DNA from: Pterobdella sp. o SKG-2022
Taxonomy: Eukaryota; Annelida; Clitellata; Hirudinida; Piscicolidae
Direction of reading: 5' to 3'
Assembly: GCA_964035795.1 (NCBI GenBank)
Contig: OZ038320.1
Coordinates: forward strand, 24,988,118-25,052,117
Length of the DNA stretch: 64,000 nt
Positions within the stretch are counted from its first letter, which is position 1, and every line of letters starts with the position of its first letter. The notes below the pieces were generated by a model, which searched no databases, was not told the DNA's origin, and worked only from the letters and a program-made list of their open reading frames with translations. The translations under genes and the position numbers were made by a program. Shown here in pieces: positions 13,001 to 21,191 of the stretch.

Positions 13001-14649
13001 AGTCATTTTTGCTTTTCAGAAAAACAGACTATATTTCATAACGCCAAAGTATTAAAAGTTTATAATGAAAAATCACATTTGATAACCACGCTCCAAAATA
13101 ATATCTAGTTTTCCATTGTAACTCAATAGATATAATTTACATTCAATAAATAAATTTCAAATCATTTTTTAAACATTATCTTATTTAAAATTTTTCTTCA
13201 ACCAGTTCCCCTTTCAATAAAAAGAAAATTTCATGCATTAACTCTATACCCTTATAGTTAGTTATAACACACGCCAACCAAGTATCTTCAACCCCCCACC
13301 TCACCCCTAAGAATGTAACAGGCATAAGTATAGTTGGAGTAATTATCAGAGGCAATCTCTACCAACACATTGAGACCCTCACTATGTACAAACTCCTTTA
13401 TCGTTCCCGGTTCATTCTGGTATGTTGGTTGACTACAGTTTGAAAGCTTATTAACAGTTGTTGTAGTGGTGATAGTGGCTGTTTTAGTAGCGCTGGTAGT
13501 TTTAAGTCTCAATTTGAATTATTTATGAAAACTTACATTACACATTCATCTGTTCGTTTAGGAACTTAGAAAAAAACTGAAGTGGTAGAGACGTGTTTGT
13601 GCCAAATTCAAACACTCAGACCAATGAATTTAGTTTTGATTACGTAATATAGCTTAAAACAATAAAGAAAGAAACGAACATGAAGTGTTTAGTAACTTGA
13701 TATACAAAGCTATACGTGAAAAATTTGAAGTTATCCTTATTACGTTCTGTTTTCAACTTTTGATACGTTTTACTTGTTTAGTAGTACTATATTCATTATT
13801 ATCATTATCTTGTGTGTTATCAAGACTTTTCGGTGTTTTGTGAGTTGAGATTGCTAAATTATTTCAATAGAGCTTATTTGGTCCCATTAAGTTTCTATAT
13901 TAGAATTCTTATTATTTTTGATGTTATTTTGAAAACTTCCATGTAGATGCATATATGGAGATAACTTCATTCTGTAAGTTTCATCTAACCTCTTTCATCT
14001 TAACCAGGTAATTAATTTAAACTATTATTTTTTACTAAAAAATCTTTTTGGTCTGTTTCAGTTGGGAATTTGCAAAAAATTATAAATGACTGCATAAATT
14101 GAATTAAACAAAATATATTTTTGTCTTTATGTAAGTTTTTAAGAATCTTTTTTATTTATTCCGAATATTTTTGTTTATAACAACTTGAATATATGATCAA
14201 ATGGTTATCATTAAATATGGAAAGCAATGCTACTTCACCTTGAAGATTTTTTTGAGAGAAAATAACATCTTTCTCATCTCCTTTCTTTCGTTCAACAACT
14301 CTTTGTGAAGGATCAATTAATTTTGCTATTAATTGCTTGTTTTATAGCAATCTTTTAATGCTTATTTTTTATGATATATTAGAAATTCGTTAAATTTATT
14401 GAAATTTCCATCTATATACATTTAAAAATATTTAAACTTATATTTTTCTAATATTTAATGGAAAAAAAGCTAACCAATGAAGGCGTGGACTTTCAAAACC
14501 ATTTTAACATCGTTATCATTCACACTAATATCATCATCATCGCATTTTGATTGCGGTCTTAAGCTGCTTAAATTAATTAAATTTTCTTCATTTCTGCTTT
14601 TGTTTAGGTTGTTTAGTTGGGTAAATAACTGCCAACCACATTCGTCTAA
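3811..14649 (-). CDS. FHOD-family formin, multi-exon gene
   Basis: This is a diaphanous-related formin of the FHOD type, a cytoplasmic protein that binds actin barbed ends and bundles filaments. It is held inactive by DID-DAD contact and relieved by Rac-type GTPases and kinases in known members. Twenty-one exons were rebuilt with fitting phases (about 1,035 codons). They encode, in order, the end of the GTPase-binding region, FH3/DID (motifs EFVHSEGL and VDGMNGV, plus an AVN-type helix), a short charged linker, a DFTDL motif, FH1 polyproline, FH2 (KRSNLINIAL, AVGNCLN) and a basic DAD tail. One FH3 exon between 9156 and 9835 was not found. The start codon is not identified, and candidate upstream exons at 15.6-18.1 kb may belong. 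EFVHSEGL, VDGMNGV and the FH2 signatures favour FHOD over DAAM, Dia or FMNL. Confidence 0.9.
4362..4473 (-). CDS. FHOD exon: FH2-DAD linker
   Basis: This 112-nt exon has an AAAAG acceptor and a GTAAGG donor. It encodes a Pro/Asn/Ser-rich linker (PPIFPNSNFNISN, then VVPKFPRWPSN). It enters in phase 0 and leaves one base, matching the neighbours on both sides. No domain is recognised. Confidence 0.65.
4856..5159 (-). CDS. FHOD exon: end of FH2 domain
   Basis: It begins with FRAFLLEFGY and continues with VNEFCKNIIDFSLVWRALR and a charged coiled segment. This is the terminal FH2 helix as in other FHOD proteins. The strong donor GTGAGT comes after SISES. The open frame runs past it to 4802, but that part is intron and should not be taken as protein. 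Confidence 0.85.
5262..5336 (-). CDS. FHOD exon: FH2 helix
   Basis: A 75-nt exon encoding LSSRLSDYAARIVTLKTIHK, a late FH2 helix preceding the FLL-FG segment. It has a TTGTAG acceptor and a GTAATA donor, and its phase agrees with both neighbours. Confidence 0.8.
5466..5581 (-). CDS. FHOD exon: FH2, LEDNCKDSW segment
   Basis: It encodes TDWDEIESKLQRLEDNCKDS followed by WLHIKNIVKHD, a good match to the FHOD FH2 segment that carries E-LE--CK-SW. The acceptor is TTTTAG, the donor is GTATTC, and two bases are left over. Confidence 0.85.
5645..5806 (-). CDS. FHOD exon: FH2 core
   Basis: It encodes ASGFTLDFLSKVVDIKDTS and continues with PLLYHLIFFVSQSFPAHTD, corresponding to the GF-LD-L-K--D-K segment typical of FH2. 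The acceptor is TTTTAG and the donor is GTATGT. Its length of 54 codons is in frame. Confidence 0.85.
5888..6007 (-). CDS. FHOD exon: FH2 core with AVGNCLN
   Basis: It encodes EALDCLRRVL, then KTFKYALLVLLAVGNCLNSA. The -L-AVGN-LN- signature is diagnostic of FH2. It has an AACAG acceptor and a GTTATC donor, and is phase 0 at both ends. Confidence 0.85.
6120..6165. repeat. GATAAG-core palindrome fragment in FHOD intron
   Basis: ATTTTCGATAAGTATAGCC is followed by TATCAGG. This equals the loop-side core of the dispersed palindrome family (compare 23015-23045 on the other strand). It lies in the 164-bp intron between two FH2 exons and is only a core fragment. Confidence 0.4.
6172..6375 (-). CDS. 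FHOD exon: FH2 knob/linker
   Basis: It encodes LLPTEEEKTALVEAHMADPN, then LGPAENFLMVIS and LKLWLFMLDFESV. The P-EEE--L motif followed by L--AE-FL is a hallmark of formin FH2 domains, and RLKLWLF is FHOD-like. The GTAAGA donor comes after SNHN. Confidence 0.9.
6521..6676 (-). CDS. FHOD exon: FH2 actin-binding segment
   Basis: It encodes KILDAKRSNLINIALTALPP followed by TAILSMDD. The LDAKRSN-IN- stretch is the conserved actin-contacting FH2 helix in FHOD proteins. The acceptor is TCGCAG and the donor is GTAGGT. Confidence 0.9.
6744..7021 (-). CDS. FHOD exon: FH1 polyproline and FH2 lasso
   Basis: Proline runs (PPLPPLPPQLPPPPPF) form a short FH1 that would bind profilin-actin and SH3 or WW proteins. 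TIKLHWKEAAAEFDLP and ETVWGKIKKEFG follow, containing the two lasso tryptophans used for FH2 dimerisation. The exon joins the upstream one by making an ATG codon across the junction (one base plus two). Its GTAAAA donor is in phase 0. Confidence 0.9.
7131..7536 (-). CDS. FHOD exon: linker with DFTDL motif
   Basis: It encodes an acidic/basic linker (KEETEEAIEAPKEVEVIKSK), the motif KEMDFTDLTEVDEI, and a first small proline cluster (SPPPLPPPM). D-F-[ST]-D-L before FH1 recurs in FHOD proteins. The exon starts after TTGGCAG and ends at GTAATA. Confidence 0.8.
8088..8125 (-). CDS. FHOD micro-exon, charged helix
   Basis: A 38-nt exon encoding AQDLKEKSKLTLK, with a TTCACAG acceptor and a GTATTT donor. 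It restores phase 0 exactly between its neighbours, which is the main reason for accepting it. Confidence 0.6.
8192..8235 (-). CDS. FHOD micro-exon, charged helix
   Basis: A 44-nt exon encoding KKNELSKAMRENKK, with a TTTTTAG acceptor and a GTTGAT donor. Its phases fit both sides. With the previous small exon it forms a basic, probably coiled-coil segment. Confidence 0.6.
8428..8532 (-). CDS. FHOD exon: basic linker
   Basis: It encodes RSRLQSKTPFRRSVLFRNKE followed by DALNREITRRNQT. This is an Arg-rich linker after the FH3 region with many potential phospho-Ser/Thr sites. Acceptor TTTTTAG, donor GTATTA; phase fits. Confidence 0.65.
8613..8750 (-). CDS. FHOD exon: end of FH3/DID
   Basis: It encodes STEFIEQIKTFETAVKDEDI followed by a Gln/Glu-rich helix. 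The spacing matches the FHOD segment after the last armadillo-like repeat, where a polar helix leads to an acidic -ED-. Several in-frame AG acceptors lie between 8740 and 8751, so the 5' border is uncertain by a few codons. Confidence 0.65.
9045..9156 (-). CDS. FHOD exon: FH3/DID armadillo repeat
   Basis: It encodes VMLLVNKTMESIPDLDTFYN followed by LVDALCNLGIEKVL. This corresponds to the -LINKTL---PD-D-FYD--DAL---G- repeat of FHOD. Choosing the donor at GTTTAT gives the phase needed by the next exon. Confidence 0.85.
9345..9600 (+). mobile_element. tRNA-derived SINE (Leu/Ser-like head)
   Basis: GATGGCGAAGC and AGCGGTTTAAGGCG resemble the A-box region of tRNA-Leu/Ser. GAGGGTTCGAGA 40 to 50 bp downstream resembles a B box. 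A tRNA-unrelated body of about 170 bp follows. It lies between two FH3 exons of the formin, in the interval where one expected coding exon could not be found. Confidence 0.45.
9835..9930 (-). CDS. FHOD exon: FH3/DID helix
   Basis: It encodes VVKTVLRLLLMFVCHSEC followed by LFIQAVNS. This is the FHOD segment LVVKTALKLLL-F---S--N--LFI-AVN. The donor GTAAGC is clear and the exon is 32 codons in phase 0. Confidence 0.9.
10200..11555 (+). mobile_element. Decayed CR1/L2-type LINE, reverse transcriptase
   Basis: The open frame around 10260-10701 carries RT blocks in order: SAYNKLHSCETTLL, SLDLSATFDTVDH, SAGVPQGSVLDSLL and the catalytic YADD (10639-10650). Beyond a stop at 10699 the same frame continues as WLSQNLFKLNIDKTN, SRLDYCNSLPSTL and LHWLPIPKR. 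These belong to the C-terminal RT/thumb part of CR1-clade elements. Another stop lies near 10999, and the usual GPLL reads DSLL. The 5' part with the endonuclease is absent. The 3' end is an AATAAATAA tandem tail, typical of CR1/L2. The element is antisense to the host formin, inside the intron between two FH3 exons, and is inactive. Confidence 0.85.
11687..11781 (-). CDS. FHOD exon: FH3 VDGMNGV segment
   Basis: It encodes GIGQLMLQVDGMNGVV, then VVQWLYFCLHSN. The GQ-ML-VDGMNGV---N--QWLY block is among the most conserved sequences of FHOD FH3. The junction with the upstream exon makes the Gly codon, and it ends in phase 0 at GTAGCT. Confidence 0.9.
11800..13304. other. FHOD intron, no feature
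   Basis: A+T-rich intron sequence. A short ATG frame near 12520 ending in GATG before GTAAAT looks like a possible plus-strand first exon, but nothing downstream continues it, so it is not called. Confidence 0.4.
13305..13416 (-). CDS. FHOD exon: FH3 EFVHSEGL segment
   Basis: It encodes NEPGTIKEFVHSEGLNVLVE, then YTYACYILR. -EFVHSEGL--L--------NY--YILR- is the start of the FHOD DID. The GTGAGG donor leaves one base that completes Gly in the next exon. The Thr-rich continuation of the open frame upstream (13417-13512) lies before a CCAG acceptor and is probably intron. Confidence 0.9.
14240..14300 (-). CDS. FHOD exon: LFSLKKIF segment
   Basis: It encodes LLNERKEMRKMLFSLKKIFK, equal to the --LRR-LFSLKQIFQ helix at the start of the FHOD FH3. 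The acceptor CAAAG and donor GTGAAG give phases that join both neighbours if the exon is 62 nt. My coordinate count gives 61, so one border is uncertain by one base. Confidence 0.75.
14475..14649 (-). CDS. FHOD exon: GTPase-binding region end
   Basis: It encodes QLDECGWQLFTQLNNLNKSR, an Asn/Ser-rich loop with four Asp in a row, and VKMVLKVHAFI. The last stretch matches the RTQLSVRVHA-IE strand/helix that ends the FHOD GTPase-binding domain, and QLDEC resembles its -LEDC-LQ- segment. The TTGACAG acceptor is in phase 0, so at least one coding exon lies further upstream. Confidence 0.75.
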
Positions 14650-15594
14650 CTGTCAATGATTGATGTTTCAGTTTAAATCACTTTAATTTGCTTTTTGTGA
14701 TGTTTAATAAAGTTTACTGGATGGAAAACGCAATTTTAAAAATGATTGCATATTAGAATAATATATTTTATTGCGTTTTTCAAATAAAGCATAAATTTTG
14801 ACGAGATAAAGATGCAAAACAAATAAAACACTCATTAATTTAAATAAATATATGCTATTTCGTGAAGTTTCTTCAATTTGTTGAATGATTCAAGTTATTT
14901 ACATAAATGGTATTAAATAAACAAAATGAAAAAAAATCTTCATTACTAGAAAAAGAATGTAGAGAACTTCGAACAAATTATCTTTTATTTTCATTTGATG
15001 CATCGTTTAACATAAAAACAATCACCACCCATAGTTTCCATAGTATCACCATAAGATCCTTTCAATAAACTAAAGAATATTTTTTTTACAAATTCTTTTT
15101 TTAATATAATAAAATAAAATAAAAATAACCAGTGGTTCAGTTTTTTTTTGCGGTAATCGTTATCATTGATAGCATTATTTTAAAATTATTTTAAACGATT
15201 TTATTATTTGCAAAAGTGCTGAGGTTTATTGTTGTGTTAAAAACCGAGGTGAACATTATCTAAAGTTTATATTTATCGAGCAGATTCCTCACAGAAAACA
15301 AAATCGAAATTTTGTTTTTATTGGATAGTTAACCTTTTTATTAAACTAAACTATCTGCATTAAAATAGCATTAGTCGAAAAATTTACTTTGAAAATTTTA
15401 AAAGATTTTTAGTATTAAAAAAATTTTTAATGATAATATAAAGAACAGTAAAAAATGAAATCTCAAACTCAAATCTATTAGGAATGTTTGAACGAATTAA
15501 AACGATTATTAAGACACATGAATGAATATTTAATACTAAAAACTAAAAATAGCAGAATAAAAATGAATTGATTAATTAAATTCATGCAACGAAC
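14650..15594. other. Intron or intergenic, no feature
   Basis: A+T-rich sequence with no exon or repeat that I can support. If the upstream minus-strand exons belong to the formin, this is an intron. Confidence 0.4.
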
Positions 15595-17007
15595 CTTAGC
15601 AACATCTATTTGAGCAAACTCCAGAGCATCTCTGATGTTTTCAAAACCACTAAACTTCGGGTTGTTTTTCTGTATCATCAGTATCCTTTTGTGTCTTTTA
15701 GAGCCCTCTTTGAAGGTACATTCATCCAACAAATCGCGTGTTGTAAGGGTTTTCTTCCTAGAAGCTTCAGCGTATAGTTTTACCACAGTCTCTTCAATTT
15801 CCTCAGATTGTATACCTTCTTCTGCTTCATAAATGTATTCATATGACGTGATGTCTGTGTCATCTTTTTGAGATTTTTGTCTCATGAAAGGGTTATTAGA
15901 AAGAGCCCGGTTTAATATTTTTGGTTTGTTTTTAGCTTCTGTTGATTTCTTGAGTGGATCTTCGTCTAGGAAATCATCAATGTCTATAGTGGCTTGTGTG
16001 TAATCTTCATCAACCCAACTACTCGTCTGTACTTCATTACCATCCACTTCTTGATCCAAGAACGTTTCTGTATCATTATCGATGAAACTTAGCAAGTTAT
16101 CTATGTCTTTGAGACCCCCTATAAAAGCGCCTTCTTTGTTGTTTAAGAAGTTTATCAAATTTGGTATGCTGTCTTTGCGTTGCATAACAGTACAAGTCTG
16201 AGTCTTGGGTGTGTCGTTTGTGTGTATTTTGTTGTCTTTATCATAAGTAGTGTTTTTGATGTTGCTTGTGCTATCGTATATTGTATGTTTTTTAGCTTTT
16301 TCTGTTGCGTTCAATGAAATTTGAGTGTTTGCTTCTGGTGATAAGTTAGAAGCATGCGTTTTAAGTGTTGCTCCGTTAGTGAGTTGTTTTGGCGGAACTC
16401 TATTAATAGCATTATTTTCTATAAAACCATTTGTTGCGGCTTTTCTTTCAATGCTTTTTGTTTCATTTTTTATAGCGTCTTTCTTAACGATATTCTTTTT
16501 TCTCCACTCTTCGTCGTCATCATCATCCTTATACTCGGGCATTTGTTGTTTTCTCAATTTTATAAACTGCTGCTGTTTTTCTTTCCAATCTCTCACTTTT
16601 TGCAGACTTTCTTCCATGTTCAAACTACTGTTCACCGGCTTTTTACTTAAGTCGATAGTTTCTTTGACTTTCCTATCTACAAAAGAACTTTGTTTCGGAA
16701 GGTAGATGTCGTCGAGATAATCGTTATTTTTAATAGTTTTTTTCCTGTTAACTTCATTACCAAACGAATGGTCTGTTATATCGTTTGTAGTATTTTTGTT
16801 TGCTTGAAAGGATCTTTTTTTAGGCACAAAGCCGGATTGTTTAGGCAGAATAGCACTTGTTTTGAAAGTTTCACTATTTGAAGTGTTTTCTATATCCGTT
16901 GATGAAAAATCTTCAAGTTTCAATTTAATTAGCTTATTAATAAGATCGAAAAATTTTTCAATTAAATCTATTGAAATCATTTCAAGCATAGATCTATTTA
17001 CTTTCAT
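15595..17007 (-). CDS. Long charged exon upstream of FHOD, function unclear
   Basis: An open frame of about 470 codons on the formin's strand ends at AAG before GTTCGT. It is hydrophilic and low in complexity: KQSGFVPKK and KQSSFVDRK (related short repeats), a Lys/Gln coiled segment, DDDDDEEW, and an acidic region with IDNDTETFLDQE. It ends in a more ordered, globular-looking part (LTTRDLLDECTF, then FENIRDALEFAQIDVAK). It leaves in phase 0, as the first well-identified FHOD exon requires, and the end could supply the front of the GTPase-binding fold. I infer an FHOD N-terminal extension. A separate upstream gene is the alternative. The true acceptor is not certain, and the ATG at 17007 may be internal to intron. 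Confidence 0.5.
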
Positions 17008-17317
17008 CGTAAGTTTTGACCATAAATGAATGCAAAGTTTAATGAATTGATTGGGTTCAAAACACTACAATAAAATCTTGAACCTGCAGAATCATACTGT
17101 GTAGCTTCGTTCTTTACCTTGTAGTGGTATGGTGGTTTCAATATTAATATGTGATAAGTGTTTGAATTGAGGATAAGAGCATGAATGTTTTCTGAACATA
17201 ACTTGAAAAATCTAATTAGGTTGGTTACTTATCTGATTATCGCAACTGAACTAAGCTCTCATAAAATATATTTAAAAATCTTCAATGAAATACATAAATT
17301 TCCAGATTATATTCAAC

Positions 17318-17625
17318 CTGTCTTTTTCTAACTGTCTCTGTGACGGGCAGACTGATGAAAAGCATGGAAGAAATACTTTCATCGCTTTGTATAACATTCA
17401 CCATTCCCGGAGACGAGCTTCTGGAGGTCAACTGTCTAACGTTGGAAGTGTAGTGCGGTGTTGTATTAGGAGTGTAACGAGAATGTGGTGTGGGAGATTT
17501 ATAATCTGTGGAAGACTTGTAGTTTGAGTACGAGATACCGAAGGATGGAGGGGGTTTGGAAGAGAGGGCCGATGAGTTTTGAGGCAGGAATCTTGGGAGG
17601 TATTGATAAGTAATTGATACGTGTT
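17318..17625 (-). CDS. Ser/Thr/Pro-rich exon candidate
   Basis: A minus-strand open frame encodes a Tyr/Ser/Pro-rich segment (SSKPPPSFGISYSNYKSS, TPHSRYTPNTTPHY) ending in RSSSPGMVNVIQSDES and SLPVTETVRKRQ before CAG and GTTGAA. The composition is coding-like for this G+C-poor DNA. It lies 5' of the long charged exon on the same strand and probably belongs to the same transcript. Borders are tentative and no family is recognised. Confidence 0.4.
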
Positions 17626-17981
17626 CTGAGTATGTTTCAGTTTTCATACAAATGTTTTTATGTACTTAGTTGATATATTTGAGACAAATTAGTATGCCTA
17701 AGTATGCTTTATTTATAAAATTAGTGAACGCATTTCTATTAATAACATTCAACAATTTTGGAATGTATATTTAAAATTAAAGATAAAATAAATCAAACGT
17801 ATTTATATAAAACATTACTATATAACTTAAGTGGAACAACTTGAACTTGAATAATAGAGTAAATAAAGAAAAAATAATTTTAAAAATTCACATACAAAAT
17901 AGACGAGCCATAAGCAAAATTTTGATCCGAACAAATGGCTTCAAGTATCTCTAAGCAAAAACTCTAAGAAACCCTGTTAAC

Positions 17982-18139
17982 CTTGAAACCCTTTTTTGAA
18001 ACCGTGAAGACGACGACGACGATGATGGTGATGGCGAGAAAAGTGGTAGGTTAGTTTTCCTGTAGTTGTTGCTTGGAGATGAAGAAGACAGAGATGGTCT
18101 TCTGTACTCGAAGGGACTGCTAGTCCTTTTTGGACTCTC
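17982..18139 (-). CDS. Ser-rich exon candidate
   Basis: In one minus-strand frame the segment reads RTSSPFEYRRPSLSSSSP, then NLPLFSPSPSSSSSSSRF, bounded by CACAG and a GTTAAC donor. It is a serine-rich, probably disordered and phosphorylatable piece. A His/Arg-rich reading exists in another frame, so the frame choice rests on similarity in style to the neighbouring exon. Confidence 0.35.
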
Positions 18140-18772
18140 CTGTGAGTTGTAATACTTTTCAAAGGTTGAAGCGAGTGCATTCAGTATCAGAAGGTTTAAA
18201 TAAAATCGCAGTTTGAAATTTTATAGCTTTCTTATGTTACAAAGGTTTGTTAACTTGAAAGAAAATATTATTTAAATCTTTTTTGCAAATATATTGTAAC
18301 AAATATTCAATAAGACTAAAATTTATAACATAAGTATATACAGAAATTTGAGAATCTCAATAAGACCCACCTCTCTACTGAGGAACCTTTCATATTTGGT
18401 ACTCATTTCAATTGAGATTACTGCCTCTTACGCTTTTTTATCTTGTGAAACATATGAAATAAATAAAATATAATGAGTAGAATAGAAATAATAATAATAA
18501 GTGATCATTCATTGCTCATGAAATCCACACACGTTTCCTAATGATGAGTTTGATATTTGATACAGTGGTTTATTATTGGATCCATTTATGATGTATTTCA
18601 TTTGAATTTAATATATTCTATTTCGTTTGAGGTTCAACTTTTCACCCAGTATTTCATGTATTGTTGCATTATGTATCATGTTTTATAATTGAAAAAATCG
18701 TATGTGTTATAACAGACTTTTTCGAAAAAAACTTGAAAAGCAACACATATTTTATTTATTTGAAAAAGTAAT

Positions 18773-18800
18773 GATTTTCGATAAGTCCAACCTTATCAAG
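18773..18800. repeat. GATAAG-core palindrome fragment
   Basis: GATTTTCGATAAG, a six-base spacer-like CCAACC region and CTTATCAAG reproduce the core of the dispersed palindromes. A GGAATCCTTAT string about 85 bp downstream recurs near other copies. Confidence 0.45.
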
Positions 18801-19104
18801 AGACATTAACTTGCAACTTCAAGTTTCATGATGAGATTGAAACTGTTGAAAACTTATTTTTAAAAGTTTTATTTATACATAAAGGAATCCTTATTGCCTT
18901 TTAAGAAAGTTTTTTGAAAATATTATGAGTCGATGAGCTGTGTATTTACAGGCTCAAAGCTTTAACTCTTTCGAATTTGAAATGTTCCGGATTTATTTGA
19001 TTTTCTATCTGCTCTGAATAAGGTACATCATATGCCACATAACATGGTAATGTATTTATGATGATTTGATGAGTTCTAATACATATTGAATAGTTTTTCG
19101 TTTG

Positions 19105-19192
19105 TATCTTCAAAAAATGAGACTTTAAAAACTATAATTTCCGATAAGTAAATTCTTATCATAAAACAATAGTAGGAATCCTCATGTTTGAA
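19105..19192. repeat. GATAAG-core palindromic element
   Basis: The left side carries ATAATTTCCGATAAG and the right side CTTATCAT with GGAATCCTCATG. Its reverse complement aligns over about 45 bp with the element at 23030-23100, so it is a partial copy of the same family. Confidence 0.5.
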
Positions 19193-21125
19193 GAAATACA
19201 CAAAGAATTATTAAAAATAAAAAAACGATGTCTCTAAAAGATCATATTATATAGTAATTTTTATGGAAATTGAGCAAAATATATTCCATTTTTGAAAAAA
19301 CTTTTTTTTTGTTTAAAATAAATATATAGAATATATATTAGAATATATAACACGTACTAAACATTTTTGTTTTTGTTCTTTTATGAATATTTATATGAAA
19401 AATATCTACACAAAACTGTCTTAAGAAAACTCGAACCTGATCAATAACTTATATTTAAACGCAAGTCGTGTTATGAAAAATATTTTAAATAAAAAATATT
19501 TTTAATAATTATCATTGGTTTCATGAATATATATAGTTTTAACAGTTATTTAACAAGAAAAATACCGAAAAAATTGATAATTACTTCATATTCAAACTCA
19601 ACTCTCACAAGCAAATTCTATTTCGGATGATATACTGAAGAAAGTCTGTTAGAATTTCACAAGTTATTGAGACTGATAAATGCTGCTAATTTCTTGATAA
19701 ATCTTCCACGATGCTTCTGCGTTTATTGCTTAAACATTTTTTTTGAATTGATACTTTTGAATTTAAATTTTTTTTACTTAGGTTTCTGGTTTCTTTAATC
19801 TTTTTAATGATTTTATATAGAATAAACAGTTTGGAATAAGTTACATAAATTTAACTGAGTAACCAATTCAAATTATGTTTATGCACATAAATACAATATA
19901 AAATCTTTCAAAAAAAGGCAGAGAAACTTGTTGTAGAGCAATCCTTCTTTGAACTGCTTTGTAAGCAGCAAATAAATAGTGAAATGATTAGTTGTGCTAA
20001 TTAAGCGAAAGATGAAATGGTATTGAAATAAGGCATAACTTTGTCTTTTTAGAAAGTTTTCAAATTACAAGACTTTATATTTGACTCAATGGTCAGTATT
20101 TGAAACTGAATTGTTTTCATTATTTAATGAAATCTTTTATAATTATCATATGTCTGAAAAATTAGATATTTTAGAAAAGCTTATTTTTAATAAATAGTTA
20201 GTGTTGTTTTGTAACTATATATTACGTATAAATATTTTAAAGTTATAAAACACAGTCTTACCAGTGTTGTAGAATTTCTAAGCTCAAGTTTTTAGTATAA
20301 TAATTATTTAATATCCGAAATATCAAGTGTTTGTCAGTTTCTTCAAAATTTTCTTAAAACGTTGAAAACAAAAATTCTCATCGAACTGAAAATATTGGTT
20401 TCAAGTTTTTGTTAGTAAACACACACCAATGTAGTTATATGTGGTATTTAAGCTTTTATAGATTCCTATGAATATATGATGAAGACCTATGCGAAGTTTT
20501 TAGGCTAATTTTCTAATTAATATAGAAAAAAATAAGTAAACTTATATGAAATACAATGAAGCAACTTTCAAAAACTAAATAGAGTTTTTATAGAGAAAGT
20601 GCGCGAAATAGGCTTATGTGAGGTTATAAGAAACCTTTCATTCATGTAAATCTACGCATTACTTCTGTATCTAAATAAGAGTTTTTGATATAGCATTTAT
20701 TTAGCTTTTTATATGTTGTTTCATGCAATGAGTTTTGTTTATTTGGTTTTCTTTGGTTTATAATTTATGAAATTGAGAAACAATATTTCTTTTTTCTAAA
20801 ACTATTTTTAAATTAAAATCTTCAAAATTTCAATTAATGATTAATTTAAAATAATAAAACATTTAGAAAAAGTCTTAAAAATTCATTTGATAGGAAAGTT
20901 ATTACTCCGTTAACTTTTAATGTAGTGTACTTTCCAACTTTACTTTTTGTCTGAATGGCAGGCAAAAATCTCGAATTTGTAAAAACACTTGAAGGCAAAA
21001 ACTCGTAATGCATTTTTTTAATTTTTGGAGTTAAATTGAAATTTTAAATCTATATAATTCGTATTCTTTATTAAATATTTTTTATACTGATATTTTGAAT
21101 ATAACTAATAGTAATGTATTTTCAG

Positions 21126-21191
21126 TGATTTATATGAAGAACTCTTGGTGTTAAAAGAAATTTTATTAGATGATATTCACATCTCACAAAG
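21126..21191 (+). CDS. RNF25: RNF25 exon: start of RWD domain
   Basis: It encodes DLYEELLVLKEILLDDIHIS after a TTTCAG acceptor and before GTGAAA. The E-E-L-VL--I--D pattern is the first RWD helix. It begins with one base of a split codon, so an upstream exon exists. Confidence 0.85.

Larger units (their letters stand above)
18140..21125. other. Intergenic, two palindrome fragments
   Basis: This lies between the minus-strand formin side and the plus-strand RNF25 gene, so it is a divergent promoter region. I see no ORF or RNA gene. Two GATAAG-core elements occur (18773-18800 and 19105-19192). The missing first exon of RNF25 should lie near its right end. Confidence 0.45.
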
